Of a DNA stretch of 64,000 nt, positions 27,173-35,783 are shown piece after piece. This DNA comes from Microvirga arabica (GTDB lineage Bacteria; Pseudomonadota; Alphaproteobacteria; Rhizobiales; Beijerinckiaceae). The DNA is taken from assembly GCF_016811235.1 (NCBI RefSeq), contig NZ_JAFBID010000003.1, forward strand, positions 62,001 to 126,000, in the 5' to 3' direction. The notes beneath the pieces were generated by a model that saw nothing but the letters and a program-made list of their open reading frames with translations, ran no database searches and was not told where the DNA came from. The stretch's first letter is position 1; each line of letters begins with the position of its first letter. Position numbers and translations under genes: made by a program.

Positions 27173-27937
27173 ATGCGTGCTTGGATCCCTTGCTCTGCAA
27201 TGCTTTTGGCCGCCCTCCTGCCGGCCGCGGCCTCGGCCCAGCCCATGGGCCGCGCCGGACAGTTCTACGGCAACACCTACATCTCGTCGCAATACGATTA
27301 CTACCCGTATGCGCGGACCCAGGACGGCTATGCGGAGGATTATCCGCGCGTCACGCGCCCGTCATCCCGCACCCAGGCCTACCGCACCAGCAGCTACCCG
27401 TATGACGTGCGCTCCACCGGCAGCACGGTGGCATCCTTGCCGCAGGATTACGGCAACGGCACCGGCTACGACAACAGCATCGATTATGCGATCGCCCCGC
27501 AGTTCCAGCGCCAGATCGTGTCATACCAGGGCCGGGAGCGGCCCGGCACGATCGTGGTCGATACCGACAACAGGTTCCTCTACCTCGTGCAGGACGGCGG
27601 CCGCGCCATTCGCTACGGCATAGGCGTTGGCCGCGAGGGCTTCGAGTGGAGCGGGCGCCAGACCGTTTCCATGAAGCGCGAATGGCCGTCCTGGCGTCCG
27701 CCGGCCGAGATGCTGCGCCGTCGCCCCGACCTGCCACGGTTCATGGAAGGCGGCCCCGACAACCCGCTCGGCGCGCGCGCTCTCTACCTCGGCTCGTCGC
27801 TCTACCGCATTCACGGCACGAACGAGCCGCACACCATCGGGCAGGCTGTCTCCTCGGGCTGCATCCGCATGCTCAACGAGGACGTGGTCGATCTCTACAA
27901 CCGCGTGAAGGTCGGCGCGCCTGTGATCGTGATCTGA
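27173..27937 (+). CDS. L,D-transpeptidase (YkuD domain)
   Basis: 254 aa with a signal peptide (1-22, ending AAASAQ). Residues about 25-115 are a Tyr/Ser-rich low-complexity linker. The YkuD domain covers about 120-254 with TIVVDTDNRFLYLVQDGGRA and the catalytic motif HGTNEPHTIGQAVSSGCIRM containing the His and nucleophilic Cys. It cross-links peptidoglycan 3-3 or attaches outer-membrane proteins to it in the periplasm. A strong terminator follows. Confidence 0.94.
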   Translation: MRAWIPCSAMLLAALLPAAASAQPMGRAGQFYGNTYISSQYDYYPYARTQDGYAEDYPRVTRPSSRTQAYRTSSYPYDVRSTGSTVASLPQDYGNGTGYDNSIDYAIAPQFQRQIVSYQGRERPGTIVVDTDNRFLYLVQDGGRAIRYGIGVGREGFEWSGRQTVSMKREWPSWRPPAEMLRRRPDLPRFMEGGPDNPLGARALYLGSSLYRIHGTNEPHTIGQAVSSGCIRMLNEDVVDLYNRVKVGAPVIVI

Positions 27938-27968
27938 TCGCCCGGAGGCGAGATCATCCATTCATGAA

Positions 27969-27998
27969 AACGGCCGGGCAAGCCCGGCCGTTGGCTTT
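27969..27998 (+). terminator. Terminator after the L,D-transpeptidase gene
   Basis: Stem AACGGCCGGGC / GCCCGGCCGTT with a 2-base loop, then GGCTTTAT. It is between convergent genes. Confidence 0.75.
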
Positions 27999-28036
27999 AT
28001 CGGAAGGTGCAGGCGCGTGTGATGTTACGGAGCCGA

Positions 28037-28732
28037 TCAGGCCCAATCGCCCTCGTCTCCGCCATCGCCGCCGAAGTCGGAAAAATCCTGACCGGAATCC
28101 TGGTTGCTCGCGTCTTGGTAGAGTGAATCTGTGATGCCTTCATTGCCGGCGTTGGCAGCCTGATCGGCGCCCCCGAGGCCGGCCGCAGACGCCACATCGC
28201 TCACCGGATTGTTCTCGCCGCTGAAGGCACTCGTCAGGGCGTTCGCGATCATCATGCCGCCGGCGACGCCGGCCGCCGTCGAGAGCGCGGTTCCCAGGAA
28301 CCCGCCTCCACCGCCGCGCTGCATCATGCCACCGCCCCAAGGGCCGGGCGTGCCGCCCTGAGGCGCGCCGTAGGGCTGCTGCGGATGGCGCTGCGGCTGG
28401 CCCCAGGGCGAGGCCTGACGGGCCGGCGGCGTGTTGTAGGCCGGCCCCGGCGGACGGGAGCCGCCGCCGAAGATACTGGAGAGAAAGCCGCCGGCTTGCG
28501 GCCGCCGGCTTGCCTGATCGAGCTCGGCGCGCAGATGCTCGTTCTCGGCCTGAAGTTTCGCGAGCGCCTGCTCCTGGACGTAGACCGCCTGGGCCATCGC
28601 ATAGGGCGCATAGGGCTGCTCGCGCAGCTTGTCGGCGATGAAGCGCTCTGCCTCGGGATCGCGCGGCTGGTTCGCCACCTGTTCGAGCCGTCGGAAGATG
28701 TCGCTGATGACCTGGCGTTCTTGATCGTTCAT
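28037..28732 (-). CDS. DUF2076 domain protein
   Basis: 231 aa. The N terminus (MNDQERQVISDIFRRLEQVA, then RDPEAERFIADKLREQPYAP) is typical of DUF2076, followed by a short coiled coil (about 50-75). A Gly/Pro-rich low-complexity middle contains GGGSRPPGP, and a Gly/Ala-rich stretch about 150-180 may be membrane-associated. The C terminus is acidic (DFGGDGGDEGDWA). Function of the family is unknown. Confidence 0.85.
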   Translation of the reverse strand: MNDQERQVISDIFRRLEQVANQPRDPEAERFIADKLREQPYAPYAMAQAVYVQEQALAKLQAENEHLRAELDQASRRPQAGGFLSSIFGGGSRPPGPAYNTPPARQASPWGQPQRHPQQPYGAPQGGTPGPWGGGMMQRGGGGGFLGTALSTAAGVAGGMMIANALTSAFSGENNPVSDVASAAGLGGADQAANAGNEGITDSLYQDASNQDSGQDFSDFGGDGGDEGDWA

Positions 28733-28788
28733 GGCAAGCCTCCTTCAAGGGTTGTCGGAAACAGATGTAAGCATGGCGGTCGGGTTTG

Positions 28789-29385
28789 TTAGGGGGCCGC
28801 GAGGCCAAGCCTGCGCATATTCCGCAAGGCATGCGGGGCGATGGCCTCCAGCTCCCGAAGCCCGCGCCACGCGGCCCCATGCACCTCCCGCAGATCGGGC
28901 CGGAGGGCTGCGCTCTCCCGGGCTCTCACCACATAGCGGATGTCGTGATGCCAATGCTCGGGCTCGCCCCGTTCGGGACGGGCGGGAATGCGGTGGCTGT
29001 CGATGTCGATGGGAAGACCGGACGCGCGATGCCAGGGATCGATCGCAAGCCCCTCCATCCCGGTCTCCTCCACAGCCTCGCGCAGGGCCGAGGCCGCCAG
29101 ATCCTCCGGCGCCTCGTAATGACCGCCGGGCTGCAGCCATCGTCCGAGGAACCGGTGATGGATCAGCAGGATTTTTCCGCCCTTTGCGTCGAGTATGAAC
29201 GCCGATGTGGTGACATGCCCCGGAAAGGTGCGGCGGGAATGAATGTCATCCCCATTGGCGATCTGCCTGCACAGGAGAGCATGGCGTTCTTCAGGCACGT
29301 CGAACGCACTCGCATGCCGGTCCAGGATCGTCTTTACATGCTCCCGGAAGGCCGCAGCATCGAAGCTCACAGATGAGGCATCCAC
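28789..29385 (-). CDS. NUDIX hydrolase
   Basis: 198 aa from GTG 29385. The Nudix box GX5EX7REUXEEXGU is matched by GGHYEAPEDLAASAL followed by REAVEETGM at about residues 88-110. It hydrolyses nucleoside-diphosphate-linked compounds, with an unassigned substrate. The SDR gene upstream ends 6 bp before this start, so the two are probably one operon. Confidence 0.92.
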   Translation of the reverse strand: MDASSVSFDAAAFREHVKTILDRHASAFDVPEERHALLCRQIANGDDIHSRRTFPGHVTTSAFILDAKGGKILLIHHRFLGRWLQPGGHYEAPEDLAASALREAVEETGMEGLAIDPWHRASGLPIDIDSHRIPARPERGEPEHWHHDIRYVVRARESAALRPDLREVHGAAWRGLRELEAIAPHALRNMRRLGLAAP

Positions 29386-29391
29386 CCCCGC

Positions 29392-30243
29392 TCAGCCTTT
29401 CATCACCTGGGCGAAGGCATCCTTGTAGTCCGGATGCCAGCGCGACAGGGGTGGACGGTTCTCGGTGATATCCTCGGCGGCCCAGCGGATGCGCTTCTCG
29501 TCCATGTTGCGTGTGGTCTCGTTGTCCGGGCACAGCACGTAGAAGTCGCCCCGCTCCAGTGCCGGCAGCAGGAAATCGATCACCTGTTCCGGGGCCCAGG
29601 CGCCGGCGGGTTTCTCCGTTACGCCTCTGGCCTTGGTGAAACCCGTATAGACGAAGCCCGGGATGAGCAGGTGTGCCGTCACTTGAGCCTCGGGCGTGTT
29701 GCGCAATTCATGCGCCAGCGCCTCCGTGAAAACCTTCACGCCGGCCTTCGACACATTATAGGCCGTGTCGCCCGGCGGTGTGGTGATGCCCTGCTTCGAC
29801 CCGGTGTTGATGATGGCGCAGGGGCTCTTCTGCGCGATCATGGCGGGTGCAAAAGCCTGCACGCCGTTGATCACGCCCCAGAGGTTCGTGTCCAGAATGG
29901 CGTGCCAGCGCTGCGGATCTCCAAAGATCTGCCCGCCGCCCTCGGTGCCGGCATTGTTCATCAGCACGGCGACCTCACCGAAAGCCGAAAGAACCTGGTC
30001 CTTCAAGCGCTCGATATCCTCACGCCGGCTCACGTCGGCTGCGACGGCCAGAACGTTGTCCGCCGATCCGGAGACGCCCGCCACCTCTTCAGCGCTTCGC
30101 TGGAGAGCCTCGCCTGGGAGATCGGCCAAGCACACTTTCATACCGAGTTCCGCAAAGCGCTTGGCGGCCGCAAAGCCGATGCCGCTGGCGGCCCCGGTGA
30201 TGACGGCAACGCGGTTGGCAGTGAGTGCTGGATGCTGGGCCAT
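29392..30243 (-). CDS. Short-chain dehydrogenase/reductase
   Basis: 283 aa from ATG 30243. The Rossmann cofactor motif is VAVITGAASGIGFAAAKRF (TGxxxGIG), followed by NNAGTEGGG, the catalytic Ser near INTGSKQGI, and Tyr-x-x-x-Lys in AYNVSKAGVK. It is an NAD(P)-dependent oxidoreductase, substrate unknown. An upstream extension to 30330 overlaps a repeat-like tract and is not supported. Likely co-transcribed with the Nudix gene. Confidence 0.92.
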   Translation of the reverse strand: MAQHPALTANRVAVITGAASGIGFAAAKRFAELGMKVCLADLPGEALQRSAEEVAGVSGSADNVLAVAADVSRREDIERLKDQVLSAFGEVAVLMNNAGTEGGGQIFGDPQRWHAILDTNLWGVINGVQAFAPAMIAQKSPCAIINTGSKQGITTPPGDTAYNVSKAGVKVFTEALAHELRNTPEAQVTAHLLIPGFVYTGFTKARGVTEKPAGAWAPEQVIDFLLPALERGDFYVLCPDNETTRNMDEKRIRWAAEDITENRPPLSRWHPDYKDAFAQVMKG

Positions 30244-30354
30244 TCGCTTGGTGTCCTTTGCTCTCGATCCGACAATGGACCCAAAGTGGCGCGCTGCGAA
30301 TGGTTCGCCAAGGGACCCAGATCGAGCCACTCATGCATCCAATGAAAGCTGCCG

Positions 30355-30450
30355 TGTCATTCCCGACCGGAGCGCAGCGGAGGAGAAGGGAATCCATGGC
30401 ACTGTGCGGACCGTGGATCCCCTTCCCTCGCCTTCGGCTCGCCGGGGAAA
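30355..30450. repeat. Interspersed palindromic repeat, family A, copy 2
   Basis: Begins TGTCATTCCCGACCGGAGCG and contains GGGAATCCATGG and CCGTGGATCCCC. The right end diverges after CGCCGGGGA, so this copy lacks the terminal ATGACA. Confidence 0.8.
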
Positions 30451-30484
30451 GCACCTGTGCTTCTTATCGGGAGCAAAGCGCAAA

Positions 30485-30513
30485 AGAAAAAAGCCCCGCA
30501 TCGCTGCGGGGCC
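30485..30513 (-). terminator. Terminator of the interrupted coiled-coil gene
   Basis: Stem GCCCCGCA / TGCGGGGC (30493-30500 with 30505-30512); on the minus strand it runs into TTTTTTCTTTT. Confidence 0.85.
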
Positions 30514-30528
30514 TTGGAGGTAGCTTGC

Positions 30529-31350
30529 TTATTCCGCGTCCGGCGACTTGAGCGGTCGGACATTAGTCTCGACCTCTTCCTCGTCGAAGAGGGTCGGGTC
30601 GTCCTCCTGCGTGTCGAGGCGCGTCTTCTTGCGCAGGGCCACGTATTTCTTCTGGATCTTGGTGCGGCTCTCGCGGGCGATTTCGAGGGCGCCCTGCACG
30701 AGGGAGCGCTCGGCCTTCTCGTTCTGCAGCTCTTCGGTGAAGCGCCGGTTGGCGGCTTCCAACGTGCTGCGCTCCTGCTCGAAACGCTTGGTGAGCTGGT
30801 CGATGCGCTCGGAGAGGCTTGCCACCTTGTTGTCGGAGCTTTCGATCTGGAAGTCCTTGGCCGCGATGGCCTTGCCCAGCATCTCCACGCGCTCCTGCAG
30901 CTCGATGCGCGAGCGCTGGAGCTCGTTGACCATGGCCACCTGACGCTCGACCTCCTGCTGGGTCGCCTCCAGGCGACGGTCGAGGGTGTTCTTCTCGATG
31001 GTGGTCTCTTTCAAGGTGCGCTCGACGCCGCGCAGGGCCTCGTTCTTGTCGCGCAGCTGATCGCGGGTATGGGCCAGGATCTTGTCGGTGGCCGAGAGAC
31101 GCGAGGTCAGACCCTCGATCTTCATGTCGAGCGAGGAGAGGTCGGTCTGGTGGGCCGAGCGCTCGGAATCGATCTGCGTTTCCAGGCGCTGGCGCAGCAC
31201 CTGCTCGGCCATGAGCTTGGTCTCGAGTTCGGAGGCGCGCTGGCGGGTGGATTCGAGCTGGGTCTCCAGTTCGCCGTAGCGGTTTCCGAGGCTGGAGAGG
31301 CGGTAGTTCTGCTCCTCGGCCACCTTCTGCAGGCGCTTGACCTCATGGTC
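30529..31350 (-). pseudogene. 3' half of a coiled-coil protein gene split by the element
   Basis: Encodes the C-terminal 273 residues of a long coiled-coil protein (heptads from DHEVKRLQKVAEEQ to about residue 245 of this piece), ending in an acidic tail (EDDPTLFDEEEVETN). The frame stays open into the element and gains an ATG at 31401, giving a hybrid ORF with 17 foreign residues (MAPHERVFSCSIIAGKR). The 5' half lies at 44972-45676. Joining the halves at the shared GACCAT codons (Asp-His) gives a single 506-residue frame reading ERNGLLDH-EVKRLQKV. Original function is unknown. Confidence 0.9.
31345..31350. other. Left attachment-site core (attL)
   Basis: ATGGTC, repeated at the right boundary 44972-44977. 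To the left is host coding sequence. To the right begins element DNA, with the attP half-arm CGGCGATTATGC at 31359-31370. Confidence 0.85.
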
Positions 31351-31402
31351 CCTTTTCCCGGCGATTATGCTACACGAGAAAACCCTTTCGTGAGGTGCCA
31401 TT

Positions 31403-33139
31403 ATGCCCGATGCCTATTCGTATGTGCGGTTCTCAACGCCCGCCCAAATGCAAGGCGACAGCCTGCGTCGTCAAACCAAACGGTCAGACGATTTCGCCAA
31501 GAAACACGGGCTTACTATCGTCCGGAATTACCACGATCTTGGTGTTTCCGGCTTCCGTGGCAAAAACAGAGAAATCGGCCAACTTGGTGCCTTTCTGGAC
31601 GCGGTAAAGGACGGTCGGATTAAGCGTGGGTCGTGGCTTCTGGTTGAGTCGCTGGACCGTCTGAGCCGCGACACCGTTGTGGAAGCTCTCCCCGGTTTCC
31701 TAGCAATCCTGAAGCAGGGTATCATTGTCGCCACCATCCAAGACGAACGGATCTATGACGAAATTTCCGTACAGGATGGCATGCAGTTGATGGGCAGCTT
31801 GATCGTTATGAGCCGCGCCCATGAGGAAAGCCGACGTAAGGCCGACCTCACGAAGGAAAATTGGAAGACCCGGCGTGAGAAGGGTAAGAAGCAAGCCCTC
31901 TGCCCTGCGTGGCTGCGGCTCCTGTCGGATGGCCAGACCTACGAATGCATTCCCGAACGGGTGAAGATTTTGGAAGAGATCTTCCAAATGTGCGTCGATG
32001 GAATGGGCAGCTACACTATTGCCAAGATCCTCAACGAACGTGGCGTTGATCCATTCTCAAAGAAACTCGACGGCAAGCCTCGTGCCGGGAAGGAGGCCCG
32101 TGGCTGGCACGCGGGGTCCGTGCTGGATCTCCTGACACATCGTGGCGTCCTGGGTGAACTCCATATCTTCCACCGGGAGGGTGCGAAGAAGTTCCCGTCC
32201 GACCAACCACCCATCAAGAACTGGTATCCGGCAGTGATTGATGAGGCCCTGTTCCTTCGGGCACAGGCCGCACGTCGGAAAGGTCGGTCAAAGGGTCGGA
32301 AGGGGCACACCTGGGAAAACCTGTTCCAAGGTATCGGCCATTGCAACCACTGTCAGGGGCCGATGCTCATCACCCACAGCCGGAACCAGACCTACTTGAA
32401 ATGCAGTAATACCAAGAACGGGATCAACTGTAAGGAAGTAGGAGCACGCTACTTTCGCAACCGGACTGTTGAAGATGTGATCTTGGATCACGTTCGGGAG
32501 TACAAACTTTCTGAACTCTTCGCCAATCCTGTGACGGATGCGGAGCTTCGGAAAGTAGAGGTTGAGCTTGCCGGGTGTGCTGAAACAATCGGTCAGCTTG
32601 ATAAACGCAATTCCAACCTCATCCGGCTGATGACCGACCTTGATCCGGATGACCCAACCATTGCCGACTATCAAAAAGTTGTGCGCGAACAGCGGGCGAA
32701 AATGGGCTTAGCCAACGATCTCCTGAAATCGTTGCAGGACCGTCGGGCAGAACTCGTGGCCCAACAGGACTACCGTGCGGACGTGGAAGCGATGGTGCTG
32801 AAACTCCGTCAGCAGATGGCCACAGAGGAAGATCCTACCAAGGTGGTTGCTATTCGGGCTAAGCTGGCTTCGGCCCTCAAGCTTTTCATCGACACCATCC
32901 AGTTCGACGCCAGGGAGGGCACCATTGATGTGATCCTGATGGGTGGTGCGGTGGCCTATCGGTTCAGACGGTCGGAGAAGAAATCCGGCTTCAAGCGTGA
33001 GTTCACCTATGCCTTTGAACAGCGGGTGAGTCTGCTGCCGGGGATGGTGGCAGGCATTCGGCCCATCGAAGCCTTCCTGGGCTACGATGCAAACGAAGAA
33101 CGGGTGGAGAAGATGAAGCCGCTGATCACCCTATCCTGA
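31403..33139 (+). CDS. Large serine recombinase (integrase of the element)
   Basis: 578 aa from ATG 31403 with GAGGT 7 bases upstream. The catalytic resolvase domain (about 1-150) has YVRFSTPAQ with Arg9 and nucleophile Ser11, and LDRLSRD with the conserved arginines. A recombinase domain follows (about 165-300, with LTHRGVLGEL), then a zinc ribbon (Cys314, Cys317, Cys334, Cys343) and a coiled-coil region (about 370-470). This is the architecture of phage and ICE integrases that recombine attP with attB. It sits at the element end, so it is the enzyme that integrated it. Confidence 0.96.
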   Translation: MPDAYSYVRFSTPAQMQGDSLRRQTKRSDDFAKKHGLTIVRNYHDLGVSGFRGKNREIGQLGAFLDAVKDGRIKRGSWLLVESLDRLSRDTVVEALPGFLAILKQGIIVATIQDERIYDEISVQDGMQLMGSLIVMSRAHEESRRKADLTKENWKTRREKGKKQALCPAWLRLLSDGQTYECIPERVKILEEIFQMCVDGMGSYTIAKILNERGVDPFSKKLDGKPRAGKEARGWHAGSVLDLLTHRGVLGELHIFHREGAKKFPSDQPPIKNWYPAVIDEALFLRAQAARRKGRSKGRKGHTWENLFQGIGHCNHCQGPMLITHSRNQTYLKCSNTKNGINCKEVGARYFRNRTVEDVILDHVREYKLSELFANPVTDAELRKVEVELAGCAETIGQLDKRNSNLIRLMTDLDPDDPTIADYQKVVREQRAKMGLANDLLKSLQDRRAELVAQQDYRADVEAMVLKLRQQMATEEDPTKVVAIRAKLASALKLFIDTIQFDAREGTIDVILMGGAVAYRFRRSEKKSGFKREFTYAFEQRVSLLPGMVAGIRPIEAFLGYDANEERVEKMKPLITLS

Positions 33140-33172
33140 GTTTTTTCGTTCACCGAAACCCTGCTAAAGCAT

Positions 33173-33192
33173 CCACCAAACGGTGGGCTTTT
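33173..33192 (+). terminator. Weak terminator after the integrase
   Basis: CCACC-AAAC-GGTGG followed by GCTTTT. Confidence 0.5.
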
Positions 33193-33193
33193 C

Positions 33194-33307
33194 ATGAGTG
33201 ATTTGGCGGTCAAGGTTCAGCTTGATAGGAACGCTCGCAAGGAAGCGTCGGGCCGTGCCGCTGATGCAGCCTCCTATGGCCGGTTTCAAGCGTTTTGGCT
33301 GGCCTAG
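33194..33307 (+). CDS. Small ORF after the integrase
   Basis: 37 codons from ATG 33194, opening MSDLAVKVQLDRNARKEASG. It is charged and Ala-rich, with no recognised domain. A small protein right behind a serine integrase could be a recombination directionality factor, but nothing here proves that or even that it is translated; no clear ribosome site is visible. Confidence 0.3.
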   Translation: MSDLAVKVQLDRNARKEASGRAADAASYGRFQAFWLA

Positions 33308-33597
33308 CGCCCACGTCCGATCACATCAGCGACTCGGCAAGCCCGCTCAATGTCCTCAAGGATGTCATCAAGTTCGACGGCAATCTGAGCAGGCACGCGG
33401 GCCTTGATGGCGCACAACCGTGATTGCAGGGTTTCGACTGTCACCGCCGACACCTTCACCATATCCCGGCCCGCGCGCCGAAACTCCTTGAGATAGCCGG
33501 GACCACGCGAGAGGAAACGGCAGAAATCCCGCTGCGATTTCACGAGTCCCATCTCGCGCAGCGACCGGTATGTATTTTCCAGGCCTATGCCCAGCAT
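33304..33597 (-). CDS. Hypothetical protein of the element
   Basis: 97 aa from ATG 33597, with GGAGG 6 bases upstream. Predicted mostly helical. The N-terminal half (TYRSLREMGLVKSQRDFCRF) resembles a helix-turn-helix-like arrangement seen in short Rhizobiales proteins of unknown function, and the C terminus has LDDILEDIERACRVADVIG. It is divergent from the next gene with 72 bp between. A regulatory role is possible but not shown. Confidence 0.65.
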   Translation of the reverse strand: MLGIGLENTYRSLREMGLVKSQRDFCRFLSRGPGYLKEFRRAGRDMVKVSAVTVETLQSRLCAIKARVPAQIAVELDDILEDIERACRVADVIGRGR

Positions 33598-33669
33598 TTC
33601 GGACCTCCAAGCTAAATAGTTGGTGAAGAAGCCATCTGCACTGCTTTCTTCGGACACTTGGAGTTTATC

Positions 33670-34032
33670 ATGGAAACCAACGTCATCGAGTCCGCGAATC
33701 AACTAATTATTCAGAGGGTCGCTGCCCGTTATTTAGCTCCCGCACAGGAAAGTTACATCTGCGTCATCGAAGGCGCGTGCGTTACAACTCGCCGGTCTTG
33801 GAACCGCTATGGCGTCCCCACTGATGCCACCTGCTGGCGGCATGTGTTCGAGCACCCGCAATATGGGTGGTCGTTCGCCGTCCGCAGCGTGTGGCGCGAT
33901 GAGCGGCTGCACGAGCCAGTGGCCGTACATACAGTCATCACGGACTACTACATCGATGACACCAACCTGATCGGAGACGAAGCAGCCTGTATCCGATCCA
34001 TTAACGAGTGGATGCAGACGGTGCCACTATGA
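33670..34032 (+). CDS. Hypothetical protein coupled to the HUH-like gene
   Basis: 120 aa from ATG 33670 with GGAG 7 bases upstream. It is rich in aromatic residues (TRRSWNRYG, WRHVFEHPQYGWSFAV) and I recognise no domain. Its stop overlaps the start of the HUH-like gene in ATGA at 34029-34032, so the two are translated together and may act together. Confidence 0.7.
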   Translation: METNVIESANQLIIQRVAARYLAPAQESYICVIEGACVTTRRSWNRYGVPTDATCWRHVFEHPQYGWSFAVRSVWRDERLHEPVAVHTVITDYYIDDTNLIGDEAACIRSINEWMQTVPL

Positions 34033-34529
34033 CTGCATGTAGCTGCACTCCCACCGTCCAACCTTCATTCAACGAGTGTTGGAAGGAAGCGATGGTGAAT
34101 CATTGCCGGGATCTCGGCTTCACTCACGCCCTGACGTTGAGTTGGAACCGGAACGTCGTCCTGTCGGTCGCTAAAAGGCACCTGAAGCTGATCCACCGTA
34201 AGGTGGACCGAAAACTGCTTGGATGCCGCTACAACGCAAAACCACGGGACGAGCGCACGCTGGCCGTCTTTGTTTTCGAGGGGCTTAAAACAGGTCACAT
34301 CCACGTTCATAGCCTGTGGCGCGTTAGAGACCGGCAGCACCTGATCCCGTTCGCTCGTCTGTTTCCGGAAGAGCGTGGTGGAATCTGGAACGGCATCGTT
34401 CGAAGCGGATCTTACAAGCTTGCTTTGGTCGATGATCCACACGTCTTCGCTGGCTACGCGCTCAAGGGCCAGCACCCATCGTCGGACGCCCAAGAGATGA
34501 TCTGGTCGCTCGACTTCCTGCGCGACTAA
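34029..34529 (+). CDS. Small HUH-endonuclease-like protein
   Basis: 166 aa from ATG 34029. Three motifs are ordered as in HUH single-strand nucleases (Rep proteins, relaxases, REP-associated transposases): motif I FTHALTLSWN at about 31-40, motif II GHIHVHSLW with H92-V93-H94 preceded by H90, and motif III FAGYALKG giving Tyr143-x-x-Lys146. The 49-residue gap from motif II to the Tyr fits the fold. If correct, Tyr143 would form a 5'-phosphotyrosine link to DNA. This is motif recognition only; the assignment needs structural confirmation. A strong hairpin lies 12 bp downstream. Confidence 0.55.
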   Translation: MTACSCTPTVQPSFNECWKEAMVNHCRDLGFTHALTLSWNRNVVLSVAKRHLKLIHRKVDRKLLGCRYNAKPRDERTLAVFVFEGLKTGHIHVHSLWRVRDRQHLIPFARLFPEERGGIWNGIVRSGSYKLALVDDPHVFAGYALKGQHPSSDAQEMIWSLDFLRD

Positions 34530-34541
34530 CGACCGACCGTC

Positions 34542-34590
34542 CTCCCGCGCCGATGAGGCGCATCATCCGCCATTTACCATCGCGCGGGAG
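34542..34590. other. Compound hairpin downstream of the HUH-like gene
   Basis: Outer stem CTCCCGCG / CGCGGGAG (34542-34549 with 34583-34590) encloses an inner GATGA-GGCGCA-TCATC hairpin (34552-34567). No T-tract follows, so a terminator is less likely than a folded DNA or RNA site. Confidence 0.6.
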
Positions 34591-34653
34591 TGGTTCGTCC
34601 GACATTACGAGAAATCGCAACCGGGACGCAACGGCGACCCGCAAAGCGAAGCT

Positions 34654-35106
34654 ATGCCGATAAACCTAGATCAAACCTTCAACAGTGAGTTTCCAATGAG
34701 AATGAAGGAAATTGCCCCTTACCTAGATCCAGAACGAATTTCTCAAGATCTTCTCCAAGCCATTCAGAGAACCTTTGATCGCTCTCCACCGGTTGAGGAC
34801 CGGAGCCACCTTATTCAAACTATGTACTCTACCGATGATGGTGACATGGACTTGCTCAGCGGAGAGTTCAATGCGCTTGCATCTGGCTGGGGCGCGGCTG
34901 ATTTCGATCTCGATGATCTAGTAATCGATCCCCTTGAGAAGGAGGAGCAGAAGTTGGAGAACAAGCTTCTTCAACAGAAAATCGAAACGGAGCGGGAGCG
35001 CGGAAAATTGATCAAAGCCAAGCGACAGCAAAGTGTGTCCCTTGGATTGGAGGCCAAGGCCAAGGCGGAGACCGCACGCTCATTTTTGCCGTACTGGAAA
35101 AAGTAA
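34654..35106 (+). CDS. Hypothetical protein with C-terminal coiled coil
   Basis: 150 aa from ATG 34654; ATGs at 34696 and 34702 are alternatives, as no clear ribosome site marks a start. An acidic middle (STDDGDMDLL, DFDLDDLVIDPLEKEE) is followed by a basic coiled coil (about 95-135) and a short tail ending LPYWKK. No domain is recognised. Confidence 0.55.
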   Translation: MPINLDQTFNSEFPMRMKEIAPYLDPERISQDLLQAIQRTFDRSPPVEDRSHLIQTMYSTDDGDMDLLSGEFNALASGWGAADFDLDDLVIDPLEKEEQKLENKLLQQKIETERERGKLIKAKRQQSVSLGLEAKAKAETARSFLPYWKK

Positions 35107-35141
35107 CGGCTTGCTGAGATAGCTTGCGAACCAGCACGCCA

Positions 35142-35771
35142 TTATCTGGCGTCCACTGGAACCTCGATGCGCTTGGCGATCTTAGCGACAGTGGCACGGC
35201 TGCATCCAGTCGCCGCCTGGATCTGAGACCACGAAGTACCGGCCCGGAGCATGGATGCAATGCCATTATTGCGGGCTGTGTTTTCCTTGCGTCCGCGATA
35301 GAGCCCAAGCATCTTCGCCTTTTCCCGGCCCTGTGCGGTCCTATGTTTTCTATCCTCAAAGTCTTTCCTGGCCACAGCAGCGAGCATATCCAGCATCATT
35401 CCATTGATGGCGTCGAACATGCGCGCGGTGAAGTCATTTGCTTTGGCATTCAGCATCATCCAAGAGGTCGGAAGATCAAGTGCCACGACCCGTACCTGAC
35501 GAGCGGCAAGCTCGGATTTCAGTTTCTCCCAATCTGAAGCGGTAAGGCGCGACAGCCGGTCAACCTGTTCGCAAAGAAGGATGTCACCCGGCAACGCATC
35601 AGAAAGCAGCCGGAACAATTCTGGACGGGCAAGCTTCGCGCCGCTTTCATTCTCAATGTAGGTGGCAGCTATGGTGAGGCCATGCTCCGCAGCGAAGGCT
35701 TCAACTTGCTCGCGGGCGCGGGTGGCGTCTTGCTGGGATGTAGAAGCGCGCAAATAAGCCCGAACGAACAT
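35142..35771 (-). CDS. Small serine recombinase (resolvase/invertase family)
   Basis: 209 aa. The N-terminal catalytic domain starts AYLRASTSQQDATRAREQ, with the nucleophilic Ser in RASTSQ, the LARPELFRLL segment and CEQVDRLSRL with conserved arginines. A C-terminal helix-turn-helix (WSQIQAATGCSRATVAKIAK) binds DNA. This size suits resolvases and inverters. It is distinct from the integrase and may resolve dimers or invert a segment; candidate GGTTCA/TGAACC half sites lie just upstream. Confidence 0.92.
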   Translation of the reverse strand: MFVRAYLRASTSQQDATRAREQVEAFAAEHGLTIAATYIENESGAKLARPELFRLLSDALPGDILLCEQVDRLSRLTASDWEKLKSELAARQVRVVALDLPTSWMMLNAKANDFTARMFDAINGMMLDMLAAVARKDFEDRKHRTAQGREKAKMLGLYRGRKENTARNNGIASMLRAGTSWSQIQAATGCSRATVAKIAKRIEVPVDAR

Positions 35772-35783
35772 AAAAGCCTCAAT

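Noticed and set aside
31345..31350. Element insertion into a tRNA gene
   Set aside because: No tRNA is present at either boundary; both flanks are coiled-coil coding sequence.
33198..33407. 69-codon frame after the integrase
   Set aside because: Overlaps the better-supported minus-strand gene and has Arg/Gln-rich composition without a ribosome site.
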